A DNA stretch of 64,000 nt, taken from the NCBI RefSeq assembly GCF_910592395.1, contig NC_088311.1, forward strand, positions 11,286,501 through 11,350,500. Direction: 5' to 3'. Within the stretch, counting starts at the first letter, position 1, and the number at the start of each line of letters is the position of its first letter. This document shows, in pieces, positions 33,477 to 45,900 of the stretch. The position numbers were made by a program, and so were the translations under genes. The stretch comes from Lineus longissimus. Taxonomy: Eukaryota > Nemertea > Pilidiophora > Heteronemertea > Lineidae. The notes beneath the pieces were generated by a model, which made no database searches, was not told where the DNA came from, and saw only the letters and a program-made list of their open reading frames with translations.

Positions 33477-35248
33477 CTCCTGAAGCTCAGGCCAACACTC
33501 GGCACTATCGACCAAGCTTATGCCCTGAATCAACCCACACGCTTCCAGCGGGATTGCCGGCTGTTCACTGATATCACCACACCCCTGTTGTTTGATGATA
33601 AATGTGTACCATCCATGTCTCAAGACCGCATTTCAAATGAATACAAACTGCTTTCTAGTTACTCAATAGTCATATTCCATTCATTCCTTACTGCTTTAAT
33701 TGACACTTATAATGTTCTTTTGTGGTATTTTATCGACGTTCGCGGGGGGGAGGATGATTGCTCCTTTTAAGATCGTGTATTGGATGGTGTGAAAACAAGA
33801 AAGTACCATGCATTTAGAATTGCAGCCAATGAGAGCGCGTTTTAGATGCGCTGAGTTTACAATAGTGACTGATTTGCTTGGAAAGATGTAAGAGCCGGTT
33901 CGATTGGACGGAGCAGACCAGCGACAGTATCGCTTTATTCCAGGGTCAGTACGGATGGGGGATTATCTCATACAGCATACTTGATTACATAGTTAATAGT
34001 ATTATGTTTTTGAAAATACTTTTTCTTAATATTTCTTACCAACATCTGTCATACATGTTAATTTTTATTCATCTTGGTGATGAACCCTATCTGATAGATA
34101 ATGGTGCATCCGTAAGGCAGTTTCCTTCATAATATCTTTTATTTCTTTGCGCCAACCATCTAATAGATCCTCTATCATCCGTATCTCAGTCTTCAATTCA
34201 CTAAATCTTATTTTTCTTTGTGTTGAGCCCTATCGGTTCCGTAAGACTTCGCCTTGACAATTTCTTTTTATTTCTTTGCGCCAACCATCTTATAGAGCCT
34301 ACGGTATACGCGTGCTCACCAATTCCTAGATGCTGCCATATATAGATCGGTGCGAGGGGAGGAGGATACGACTGACTCTGGATTTTCGAGGATGCCCTCC
34401 CCCCCCCCCCCCCCAAACAGTGCAACAGTTACACGGCTTCAGGTTCGGGCTTTCCGGTGTCCGGTGTAACAATGTCCGATCATTCCAATTCGATGATATT
34501 GGACCTTATACAAAGTCCTTTGATGTCGTCTACCGCAGGAAATTCATTACGAAGAGGAATAATGTAAAAATCATCCGTTCCTTGGACTACAAAGTTTCCA
34601 AACTTGCTTGCCAGAGGCCAGCCATATTGAAGACCGCAGGAAAAGAAAGAACTGACTCCCACCCCTGTCCATTAATGGTGGTGCATTTGGTCAACCCTTT
34701 TGAAATGCTAAATTGTGATCCCATTCACAGTACCGTGGCCCGTTGTCTTGTCACTTCCTCGGAACAGCTCATAATATTTATGAAATGAGAGCATATTCCC
34801 GCCTTAGTTTTCTCTCGGGCCTTTCAAAACACCCAATTTTTAAAAGCTTTTCGTGACTGGTTTCTCTTTCATTACAGTTCGATTCTTACCGGCTGGGACA
34901 ACAAGCAAAGTAATGATCCGACCATGTTTGTCGCGGGTCAATACAAGTAAATAGCGATGACGTCGCCAAACAGGTCGTCCAAGCATTATTTTCTATTGTG
35001 CGGGATCAGGGATTTACCGTATACAGTATAGGGCATGTAGGGGCCTACCATTTCTTTCAAAACCTTAAGTACATGTTGTGCCTATTCCCTTGAAAAATAG
35101 GCCTGCATGACTGTATATAACGAGAAATAAATAGTAACTCGACGTAGTGTATATATTATACATTTATATGTACATGTGGGCCCTACGCATTCATTGACAT
35201 TGGGACTATTTCCTCCTCCTTCCATTTCAATCTGCCATCGTTTCAAAA
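33477..35248. other. Intergenic between duplication and EFCAB14-like gene
   Basis: No gene recognised. It includes a C-run at 34398-34414 and a short direct duplication TTTATTTCTTTGCGCCAACC near 34137 and 34266. The last few hundred bases would hold the promoter of the upstream EFCAB14 cassette; I see no decisive core motif. Confidence 0.45.
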
Positions 35249-38200
35249 ATGATGCGTTCAGGTGGAAAGCATGATTATGCTGAAGTGAATGCGAATGATC
35301 GGAAAGGTCTGTTCGACGTTGAAGAATTCGATGACAGTGATGAGTTGGAACATTTTGCCTTACAACCTCCTGCTGTCAAAACAAGGAAAAGGTAACTATC
35401 AGTCTAGGTTTTCATAGTTCAATTAATTGTAGTGTGCCACTATTGTCCTAATATGAAAAGCGAAAATGTCATTCCGAAGGGCGGGCTGCACAGGCGTCAA
35501 TCTTCCAGCTTTCTTTATCAATGAAAAGAAGGCTACTCAGAAACTGTGAAAAAAAAAGTTGTGAAAAGATTTTTCACAACTTCAGTAGTTTACAGAGTGT
35601 TACTATCACACCTTAACATCATGTGCAGCTTTAGTCTAGTTTGCTAACACAAAAGTCGAAAACAAGAAAACGTTTGATGAGAGATGCTACCGCTGATATT
35701 GTCGCGACGGTCAGTATTATGCTGTAGTGTACGTACAGTCTTACCAGAAAGTAAAGGTCCACCGTTTTTTTAAAATATCACGGAGATTTAATAAGATATA
35801 TGAATGCGGTTTTCAGCCGAGCATGGTATATTTAGTTGGTCATATATTTGTTGTATTTGGATGCACCTAATTTCATCTTCGTCTTCATCTTCATCTTCAA
35901 AATGAAAGAATTTAGCAGGAATTTTCTAGTAATGAAAGCAACAAAAAAACGTTGTTGCATCATAGTTCACCCATACATTGTGAAAAAGAACGGAAATAAA
36001 ACAAAATAAAAAAGTAACTTTTAGGACATTTTAAAAATTGCCTGTTACATAATGAAGAGACAGGATTAGCTAGGTCCAAATATAACAGATACGTGACCAA
36101 CTAGATATACCATTCTCTGCTGAAAACCACATTCAATTATCTTATTCTATCTCTGTGATATTTAAAAAAACCTGTGGACATTTACTCTTGTAGGACTGTA
36201 CATTCGTATTGAGCAATGCATCACTGCACATACACTGACCGTGCGTGGTAAAGTGTAATGATACGAACCAATCAGAAATACAGATTTTGAGGATTTTCCG
36301 GAAGTGTAATTTAGTTTTATTTTTGCTAGCAGAAATCATAAGCTTTGAATGCAGTTTGCATATACAGGTCATTCACCAAAACATTTTAAAGATCGATATT
36401 TGTTCTTGAGAAAGGTATGATGCTCGACCACCCGATGATACTGTGCACAGGAGTGTGCACTAGGAGTACAATGGAATGAGATCCGAAAATCCACTAAGGG
36501 TTTTTCACTTCGCCGCTAAAAATCCTCTGCCGGGTGCATATCTGTATTGTGTGTCGCCTATGATCGACCACCACAGCATGTCGTAATCGTTGAAAGGTCA
36601 AATGAAAGCCATGAACGAAGCTTTTTTTACATATTTTATTTTGAGATTATCAAATATTTCAAATTACTATGTCCCGTATTCGATACTTTTCATGAGGTCT
36701 CAAGTTTGGTATACGGTAAAAAAAGCAAAGGAAAAAAGACAACAGGTAAAAAAGGCAACCGTAAAGAAGGCAACGGAAAAAAAGGCAACAGGTAAAAAAG
36801 CAACGGTAAAAAGGACAACGGGTAAAAAAGCAACGCAAAAAAAAAACCATCTAGGTAAAAAAGACAACGGGTAAAAAAAGCAACGGAAAGAAAGAAAACT
36901 ATCTAGGTAAAAAAGGCAACAGGTAAAAAAGATGACTACTATCAAAGAGGACCCAATTAACTTTCACACTACAGCCAGATTAGTTGTACTGATTTACTGG
37001 TATTCAGTATTGCCTCATTTCCAGAGGAAGGGTTTCCATCTTATCAGCCAACAAAGCTTCATTAAAGGGAGGAACATCATCGCTCTAGGGCTCCAGGCAT
37101 GATAGGGCTGTCGGAGTGCCGGCTGTGCAATGGTAACATCAGCGCCTGTCACCACACCTCCGAGGTCCCGTGTTCAATTCCCGGTCTGTCCGGCACTTTA
37201 TGTCATAGAGTGGGCGGTTTCCTCTGTCGTATCCGGTTTCCTTTTACATTGTACATGTACAAGTTTGCTTTACAATTGCCCAATATGATTTGAGAGATAA
37301 TAATGTCCAAGTTGACGCTCAGCTCTCAACTCAATATTTGTTATCATCGCTCTATTTGGCGAGTGTAGGCCCGCCCTTGGTCGAACACCATTTTGGTTGG
37401 AGAGATGCGCCTGAGTTGGTCTGTACTCCTCTCACAAAATGAAGGGATGGATCAACAAATTGTCAGCAACATGTCTTTGATTGGGGCAGTCTCGCGAATT
37501 CTGCTTATTCCTGACAGTAATGGCCTGTTTACACTACTTTTGAGCACTTTTTTCGGTGGTTTGCCACTCCAGTTTGCTATTTTTGCAGAATTTGAAATTT
37601 CGCTTCAATTTTGATTGACCCAGACAAAATTTCTGAATGAATTTATAGGGTCGAATTAAAAGTTATTATTATATTATTTTTTTCCGTTGCTTTTTTTACC
37701 AGTTGTCTTTTTTACCTAGATTGTTGCTTTTTTTCCGTTGCTTTTTTACCTGTTGTCTTTTTTTCCGTTGTCCTTTTTTTAATACGTGTTGTTTTGTTTA
37801 CCCGTTGTCTTTTTTTTCTGTTGTCTTTTTTTCTGTTGCTTTTTTTAGATTCCTCAAGTTTATCGCGCTTATATAAGACCTGTGCAAGAGGTTGGTTGAA
37901 AATTCCACTGCGGCTTGGGTTTTGTCTCCGTGACTTTATCAGAGCTGCAACTATCGACATGCATTTTGTACCCCCTCGATCTTTATAACAAAGCGACTAT
38001 TCAAGAATGTCAGCGATTTTAGGGATTAAACTGAGGATTAGGGGACAAGGATTAGTGTTAGGTTGGGTTAGGGGTGAGTTAGTGTGAGGAATAAGGGTCA
38101 TCAGGGTTAGGTTTGGGGTAGGATTAAGGCTAAAAAATGAAAATGACCGCCGTAAGAAGAGCCAGTTGTTCGCATGTAAAATGCATTTGAGACGGCCGTA

Positions 38201-39008
38201 AAAATAGCCACAAATGTAGACACTTTCACTGCGTCTTTCTTCAGTTACAACGCTCACACCAGACTTCTCATGCGCCCGGCGTCGCATAACTTCATCGTGC
38301 GTGCCAACACAGGCCGCCATTGAGATCCATAAGATTAGAAAACGTTCAATTTTTTCATTGAAAGATTCTGCATGTAACTTTTACCTTGAAAGAGTAAGCG
38401 TTTAGTTTTATAAAAAAAACTGACCGGGAGATCTCGTCGCAGATGTCTTAAATGTAATTCAAGCGAGCTTTTCTTAAAAATTCGCCATTACTAACCCGCG
38501 CCCCTCAGTTGAGTTACAAACGCCGATTTAAAATTGATTCTTATCAAAATCCTAAACGAACATTTTGTTTTCGTGTTGGCGTCAGAACTATATATTGCGT
38601 CTTCCAGGCGACAAAGTAAAGGCAAGGATTGAAAAAATGCTGTGAAACAAGATGTCGCAAGACTCACCTGGACTAAAATACCAGTTTCTCACGCCAAGCC
38701 CTACCATATACAGATTTCAAAATACTTTTGGTATCATTCTTTTCATGAATGATTTATATAAGGGAGGGCGGGGGGGGGGGGGGGGGGGTAGTAACAAGTA
38801 AAGCCTACCATCAGCGTCAAACTTGTCCGATATTCCAGAAGGAAATCTCCCCCTAGCCGGACATGCTGCCTCAACTGTAAATCTTCCTGTCTGCTGTTCC
38901 TAGTCGCCGTGTCCTTCATCCTGACGTTAGTCTTGGCTGGCCTGGTGTCGTATCTAAGGAGTCAGCTCAATGGATTAAACGAACAATTACAAGAAGTTAA
39001 GAAGAATG
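35249..39008 (+). CDS. EFCAB14-like upstream N-terminal cassette A (2 exons)
   Basis: Exon 1A is 35249-35391 (47 codons plus 2 bases, donor GTAACT). Exon 2A is 38839-39008 (acceptor TATTCCAG, donor GTAAGT). The encoded segment is an acidic cytosolic tail (DVEEFDDSDELEHF), a basic Cys-containing stop (RRKSPPSRTCCLNCK), one hydrophobic helix (CLLFLVAVSFILTLVLAG) and the start of a coiled coil (LRSQLNGLNEQLQEVKK). Exon layout, intron phases (2 then 1) and topology equal those of cassette B at 39945-41327, and it can splice in frame to exon 3 at 48451. No further exons of its own were found before 39945. It is therefore either an alternative first-exon set of the same gene or a truncated duplicate. 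The distant splice depends on inference; the exons themselves look well formed. Confidence 0.6.
36715..36935. repeat. A/G-rich AAAAAAGCAACGG-type tract
   Basis: Imperfect short repeats of GGTAAAAAAG and GGCAACGG in intron 1A. An inverted counterpart lies at 37678-37846, the pair flanking a SINE. Confidence 0.85.
37104..37340 (+). mobile_element. tRNA-derived SINE, copy 1
   Basis: The head GGGCTGTCGGAGTGCC...GCAATGGTAACATC and box B GTGTTCAATTCCCG are tRNA-like. The tail ends CAGCTCTCAACTCAATAT. It matches, inverted, 54431-54662. Confidence 0.75.
37678..37846. repeat. T/C-rich tract, inverted partner of 36715-36935
   Basis: Repeats of CTTTTTTTCCGTTG and CTTTTTTACCTGTTG, the reverse complement of the earlier tract. 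Confidence 0.85.
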
Positions 39009-39699
39009 GTAAGTTATTGCATCTTGAACTATTAATGGTTATGGTTATGGTAACGGTTACTGCACCCATCGTTCTCCCGTACATGCACGCGATTTGTCGC
39101 GATTTGGCATGAATTGAAGAATGCACGCAACTTTTGCATTTCGGGGTGCTGTTCCACTGAATGTGATTTGAAGCGATATCGCATGATACAACGTACAGTA
39201 TGCGAATTTTGCATTGTTGGCGTGAAAAAGCGCGGTCAAATGCGTTGTTGCAATCTCACTCAATGGAAGGCGGGTAAGTTTCTACTGTGTGCGATTTCGA
39301 GAACGAACGCGTCACATTTTGCTTTTTTATGCTTCACTGTGGCCAAATCAAACTAAAAGCGTTTGCTTTGCGATGTATAACGGTATAACGTATGTGGTCC
39401 GGATACAATATAAGGGTATCCGTTGGTAATGTTAACACACCTCGGTTGTAACGTAGCCTTTTTTACTGCACCTCGTTCTCGGGCCAGCGGTCTCGATTTG
39501 AGGCGACACCACCATTTTGTCATTTGCTTCGATCACGTTTTCTATTCTCGACCAGCGCAAATCGCACTCCTCGAACTGTTTATCTACTTGGTCTTAGTTA
39601 GAGTACGAGTTTTTTGTGCCATTAACAAAGGCGTGTGACATGTACATACGTACGACCAGATCCGACAATCCTAAAGGCACGAGTTCCCGTTCAAAAATA

Positions 39700-39944
39700 C
39701 GCATCAGATGCCCATTCATATTTCCCGCGTTATGAACTTAATGTGACGTCACTGCATTAGAGATTATTCGTTGACATAATGACATCGATCTGAATATTGA
39801 AGATGTATCAAAACGCATTGTAAACATGTCGGAATGGCGATGTCACGATAGTCGATTTGTGTAAAATTTCGTGTTTTAACCGTATAAACGGTCAAGCTGG
39901 ACCCCAAAGCACGGATCAATGTTGACTTTAAACCTGTTAAAAAG
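39700..39944 (+). promoter_or_regulatory. Probable promoter/5' UTR of EFCAB14 cassette B
   Basis: A palindromic CRE-like TGACGTCA near 39744 and CpG-containing DNA precede the conserved start codon at 39945. No TATA box was seen. Position and motif only; the transcription start is not determined. Confidence 0.35.
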
Positions 39945-42900
39945 ATGAAAAAGCGTCGTGAGCTCGACGCATTGGTTAATAATGGTAAAATAGGCCGGCG
40001 AAAACCGACGAAAAATGGGAAGCATGAGTTGCTTCGCTCGGAAACAGACTCGTCAGAAGTCGAATTTCAAGTCCCTGCTCAAAAGTCAGCTGTGATAAGG
40101 AAGTAAGCGAAAACAGGGCTGTGTAGATTGGTTCATCTTGTCGTGATGTTGAGGGGGCTAGGGATGGGGAAAGACACTCGACGTGCACTATGGTCTATTT
40201 TTTATTGGAAGTGAAAGTGGGAATAGGGGCCTATGTCTAGGCCTAGTATAGCCATGGGGGTATTATTAAGATTATTACCTCCATGGTATAGTCTAGGCCT
40301 AGGCCTAGGTCTAGTTTGTTTTAACTTCAAGATGTTCAGAAATCTTTGAAAATCGCTCTCATTTTAACAATAACTCTCAGATTTTCATGAGACCTAGGCC
40401 TAGGCCTACCTCAAATTGATTGTTACAGCATATCCCAGCATTTTTATCCATTCAAAAGTACCATACCAGTACCACAACCGCTCCAAAAAATGGCCTGCTG
40501 TTCCAGCATAGGAAATTTTAGGCCTAGTACACACAATTTGTACATGGGTTATGCGCCATTGAAGAAATGCCATGAAAAATGACATTTGACAAGCTCCAGA
40601 TGCTCTGTTGCAAGTAGCGTGAAAAATGCATTTAGCATTGGGGCAGTCATATGCTGCACACGCTACAAAATCATCATTTTCTGGAGCGCTTGTGTTTGGA
40701 ATGAAATGTTGAATGGATTAAAATGCAGGGACATCCTGTAATGCGCAATTTGTGGTAGGTTTGATGAAAATCCGAGAGCAATGGTGAAAATGAGAAAATT
40801 TTGAGTGTATCGGTACATTTTCCGATGCGTCAAAATGGAAGTGGAACATGTACCTACATAAGTTTGAAAAGAGTTCATACATTGATTGTATATAATGTAA
40901 AGAAAGAGAGTCCAAGCTGTTTTAAAAACTGAACACTGATAGTGATAGCCATAGCAAGCCTTGTAAATGTTCTGTCTTTTGATTTAAAGACTAACAGTCT
41001 TACTCTCAGCTTTTTTTAGAGTGAGCATGGCGAGTACTACTACTAGATTCATCCATGTCGTTTTCGACATTATTGTCTTCACTGCAGTCATGGCAGACTA
41101 GGTGAATTCTTTGAGATATCTTTATGTTTTTTTAAAATGATAGTCTACATTGATCCGTGTATTTGTGGTTTCTAGAACACAAAAGCGATGTCACATCTGT
41201 GGGACTTGTATTTCTGTGTGTGCATTCTCCATGATCACACTATGCCTCATGGCGTGCGGAGGGTTAATCTGGCTCCAAGTCGGATTAAGAAAAGAACTTG
41301 ATGATCTCAGGGTAAAACTTATTTCAGGTAGGTTGACTGCGTCTGCAACGCTTTGTTTGTTGTGTCACTTGTCATTTGACTTGAATGATCTTTTATAAAT
41401 CTCTTGTGCACGGTTTGAGAACAAATTGTCCCCTTTGACATCTATATGTGACCCACCACGACAAAATGAGTCGCATGTCGCACAGAAGATGAGCCTAAAA
41501 TGACACCAGGACATAATACTAATAGAAGAAATTGATATGCTCCGATTTTACAAAAGGCAGACAATGGTGAAATGAACAACCAGTCTGTCTCAACCTGTCA
41601 AGCTCAGAGCGACATGCGACCTGTTTTGTCATGGCGGGTCACATATATTATTACTGGAGACGTCTGGAGAGTAATTTGCTCTATCTCCTCTGAAACCACT
41701 GAATGAATTGGCCATGTTGAGGGTTATTTAGGGGTATTTGGACGTCCCGAAGACGATCCGCTATATTTCGAAACCAAATTTTCATCGGAATATGCTGTTT
41801 TTCGTGATTTTTGCCCTATGAATGGGCCACCTCCATCATCAGCAAGTGCTGCTATCTATGAGGAAAATATGTAAGTTACTTGACCTGCCAGGCAGCCTCA
41901 GAGCTGTTTTCAGCAGTTAGGGCACTCATACCCAGGATTAGACTTGCGCCGTCCGACGCCAACTTGCCGTTCACCCTACAACGAATACAGTTCCCAGTGC
42001 GCGTTGCCTACTCAATTACATTCAGCAAGGCCCAATGAAAAACATTCAATAGACTAGGCATATACCTGCCCGCCCCAGTCTTCTCACATGGCCAACTCTA
42101 TGTGGCCTTCTCCGGTGCTAGGACATTCAACAACGTACACGTCAAAGTCGACAACAACAGCAACCAAGGACTACGATAGGACAAAACCATAACACGGAAC
42201 GTTGTCTTCAAAGAAATACTGTAGATCAATCTATGACATTTTCCGCACACCATCACATTCCCGGCAAGATACTGGTACGCGAAAAACGCTCCTAACAACT
42301 TCACCACAAATGAAACTGACACTTTATTTTATTATAAACTCCCTCAACCACCGTGCAGAGTACGGGTTTAAGCTAGTGTCTGATGAATATTTGTCTCCAA
42401 GCTTAAGGCTTGCGCCCTTCGTAAAAATTGAAATCTCTAAATTGAATTTGAAAATTTCAAATTTGTAAATGCAGTGGAGCCACCCTTTAGCGGACACCTC
42501 TCTACTGAGGACAACCTCTCTATTACGGACACTAACTTTGGTCCCAAATTATGGTAATCATTCAATTTGACCTCTCTAATCAGGACACCTCTCTATTAAG
42601 GACAGCACTTGTCAGTCCCAAGGCTGTCCTTAATAGAGAAGTTCTCCTGTACATACTCAATATGAATTTCATTAATCAGAACACCTCTCTATTAAGGACA
42701 GCACTTGTCAGTCACAAGGGTGTCCTTAATAGAGAGGTTCTACTGTACATACTCAATATGAATTTCAGATACAACAAATAATGCATAAATTATAAATCAA
42801 GTTCCAGCTAGGTTGCATTTATAGTACACATTACTGCATCCTCGGGTCCCTACTACTGTAAACTCTGTACTCGCTCTTATGGAATTTTACATCTCTAGTC

Positions 42901-45900
42901 TTCCTGGAATCCAACAAATGTACCATACCATTACCAAGTTACTGTGATATTGTTGTGACACCCAACATCATGACAGATTACACTATAATTGTTAGACAAA
43001 ATGCTGCACAGGGATTGTTGCCTAGAATTTAATATGTAGATTCCATAAGTCCATGTGAGTCAATGCAGAAAAAAATTCCCAGGGTGCAGCCGTGTCAGTG
43101 GCTTGGATTTCGCAAGTTGGTGTACACATTTAACTACATGTACGTGATAAGAATTTTTCAGTCCCGGACTCTGGATGCAAATTTCCATGGGGATGAAATT
43201 GTCCAAGGCCAATTTATTGGGGACAGGTTGTGTGGGTGTGAAATGTTTTGGGACAAATTTTTCACAGATATTTTAAATCGTCCAAATACATTGCACTTGT
43301 ATTGTAAGTTGTAGTCCAAGAAATCAAACAATTTGGTTTGGGATACATTGTCCTCTATCATGTCTGAAACCTTGTGCATGGTGTTTCAGATCAGAATAAA
43401 AAAGAGAACCTTTGTTTATTATGAAAAAGTAGAAGTCAAACTTGGGCCTTTTAAAATGTAATAAAAGTACCGACACGCTACATATCATAACAAGTACATG
43501 TACATATATGCATCTGCATCAATACATCATTAAAAAGACATGTTTTTGGCAACATGTATTGTATAGCATCCTTGTCTCATCTCACTCGCAGTCACATTTC
43601 AAACATCATGACCCATGTCATGGGTTGTGAATGGAAAGTTTGCCCAAGATAACATACATCATGAACAGTACATTTACTTTACATGTGATGGATGTGAAAA
43701 AGAAAGCATTGTACCTGGTATATTGACATTGTAATACTGTTTCAACATTGAATTTTAATGATTGTCCAATTGACCTTAATTTCTGTAAGAAAACAATAAA
43801 AATGAGGGACTTTGACCCAAGTAATTTCAAAACCTAGTTATACATTGTACAATGCCCTAAGTAGTTTTGATCAGTCACTTCCTTCATCATAAAGTGTGTC
43901 ACAAGCACAGTCATAACACATAGTAACTGTCTCAAATATAGTACATTACCATGGCAGAACAGTGTTTTGAAATAGACATTGACATCCATGTCTTGCTGCA
44001 GTTGTGATCCGTCACAGCAAAACCAGTCACCAGGGTTCTCCACTATGCTTTTTGTGCAGGCGCAGCACTCAGACAGAATCATTGAAAGTTAAAGGGAACT
44101 GAAACCGCCAAGCCAGTTCGTATGACCTCGTTTTCATTTCCCGCGTATCTGGTGATCAGAACGAGGCATGAATGAAACATGGCGCCTAGCTGTCAATCAT
44201 TGAGTGACATCACTACTATGGAATTTACTACGAAAACTCATGAATGAAAGATCGCATGACTCACGTGATTCTCACATGATTCTCAATAATAACAAATTGA
44301 ACTGCGCATGCTCGGGCACTGGGGGCGGAGCTACAAATCTGAACTCGAATAGGAAGTTGGAAGTTTGACTTTCTCGGGCGGTGAAAGTCGAAAAGTTGAA
44401 TAAATCGCTCGGCGGTTCCGGTTCCCTTTAAGCACACGGTCAAAAAAGTCAGCATCCACACAGATTCATAGTGTTGTAAATAGTTTAGCTGTTAGAGCAC
44501 CCAGTCAGTCAGATTTTGCTGCCAATGACAGTCAAACTGAAGTGAATGAGACCAATTGTGTCAAAATATGGCTACAGCGGCTGGCCTTCAAAAAAATTGT
44601 TGCGGAGATGCCAAGTTGCTCTTAAGGTTTCAAATTTGAGACGGACCTGGGACTGGTTGTTCGTTTCACTGTTGTCTGCCTTTTGTGAAATCTGAAAACA
44701 TCAATTTCTTCCATTATCTCCTGGTGTCATTTTTAGCTCACCTGGGGAAGCTTATGTCATCATGCCTTGTCCGTCGTCTGTTGGTCGTCCGTCGCCCGAC
44801 AATGGCGGCACCTTTGCTTACTGTTGAGTCTAGGAAGTTGAAACTTGGTGTGTGTACATTGTAGTATGTCTTATGACAACATGACTTTTAACACACAAAA
44901 AATTATCACCATTTGACCTACTTTCTGGGCTCCAGGCGGCCATCTTTGAAAGCTTTTTTTGTCAATATCTCATGAATGCTTGATATAGCTATGTAGAACC
45001 ATGAAATTTTTACTGTCAATATTTCTGATGAGGCCACATAACATAATATACAGGTGTTTGTTTGACCTACTTTTGAAGGTCACAGAGGTCAAACTCAAAA
45101 ATTTCAGCAAAGGTGGTATGTTTCGTCCTCTTCATTTTTGATATGTAGACACCTATTGGGCATCTGTACATCAACCAAAAACTCACTGTGGTCACCTTGA
45201 CCTACATGTACTTTTCAGATGTATTAAGTAGGTCTGGTCTTAAAACTCAATGTCGGTCTTAAGCCTGCACCACACGGTGAAAATTTGCGTGATGCAAGTG
45301 ACACGCGTGCATGTTGCGACAGGCAAATTCTCACTGTGTGGGGTCGTTTTTTGCTGCGTATCTTCCCTCGCGAGTCGAGACGCAGCCGATCTAGCATGTT
45401 TGATATTTTCTCGACACGCGAGGAAGTTAATCACCGTGTGGGGGCTACCTGCAGCAATGTTGCGCGAGTTCGACGAATCACAACAAGCAGATCGGTCACA
45501 TGATTTATAGGTCAGTCACATGATACCAAAATGGCAGCTCTGTGGAACTGGCGATACTTCATGGGGTCCTCCTCCCGCAATTCAGCAATTAGATTTGCAT
45601 AGGCCCCCTTATCCTCTCTTTTCTGAATCCATGGCCTTGTCCAAAGACTACGGTCCACGCGGCGCCGCCTCCGACGGAGTAACAGCAGGAGAATAAGGGC
45701 AATTTGGTCTTCTTGGTCCATAATACTTCTCATAGGATTTGACAGTTCCCGGGCGCTGCCATTTTGGTATCATGTGACTGACCTATAAATCATGTGACCG
45801 ATCTGCTTGTTGTGATTCGTCGAACTCGCGCAACATTGCTGCAGGTAGCCCCCACACGGTGATTAACTTCCTCGCGTGTCGAGAAAATATCAAACATGCT

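Noticed and set aside
36547-36945. Lys/Thr-rich ORFs (KKATGKK)
   Set aside because: Translation of a simple A/G-rich repeat in an intron; inverted tract gives the same pattern on the other strand.
37104-37200. tRNA gene candidate
   Set aside because: Has A and B boxes but no cloverleaf closure, and a second copy with the same long tail exists at 54431-54662, so it is a SINE.
38030-38115. GGGTTAGG-like runs resembling interstitial telomere repeat
   Set aside because: Only scattered TTAGG or GGTTAG words without a regular TTAGGG period; probably AG/GT-rich noise.
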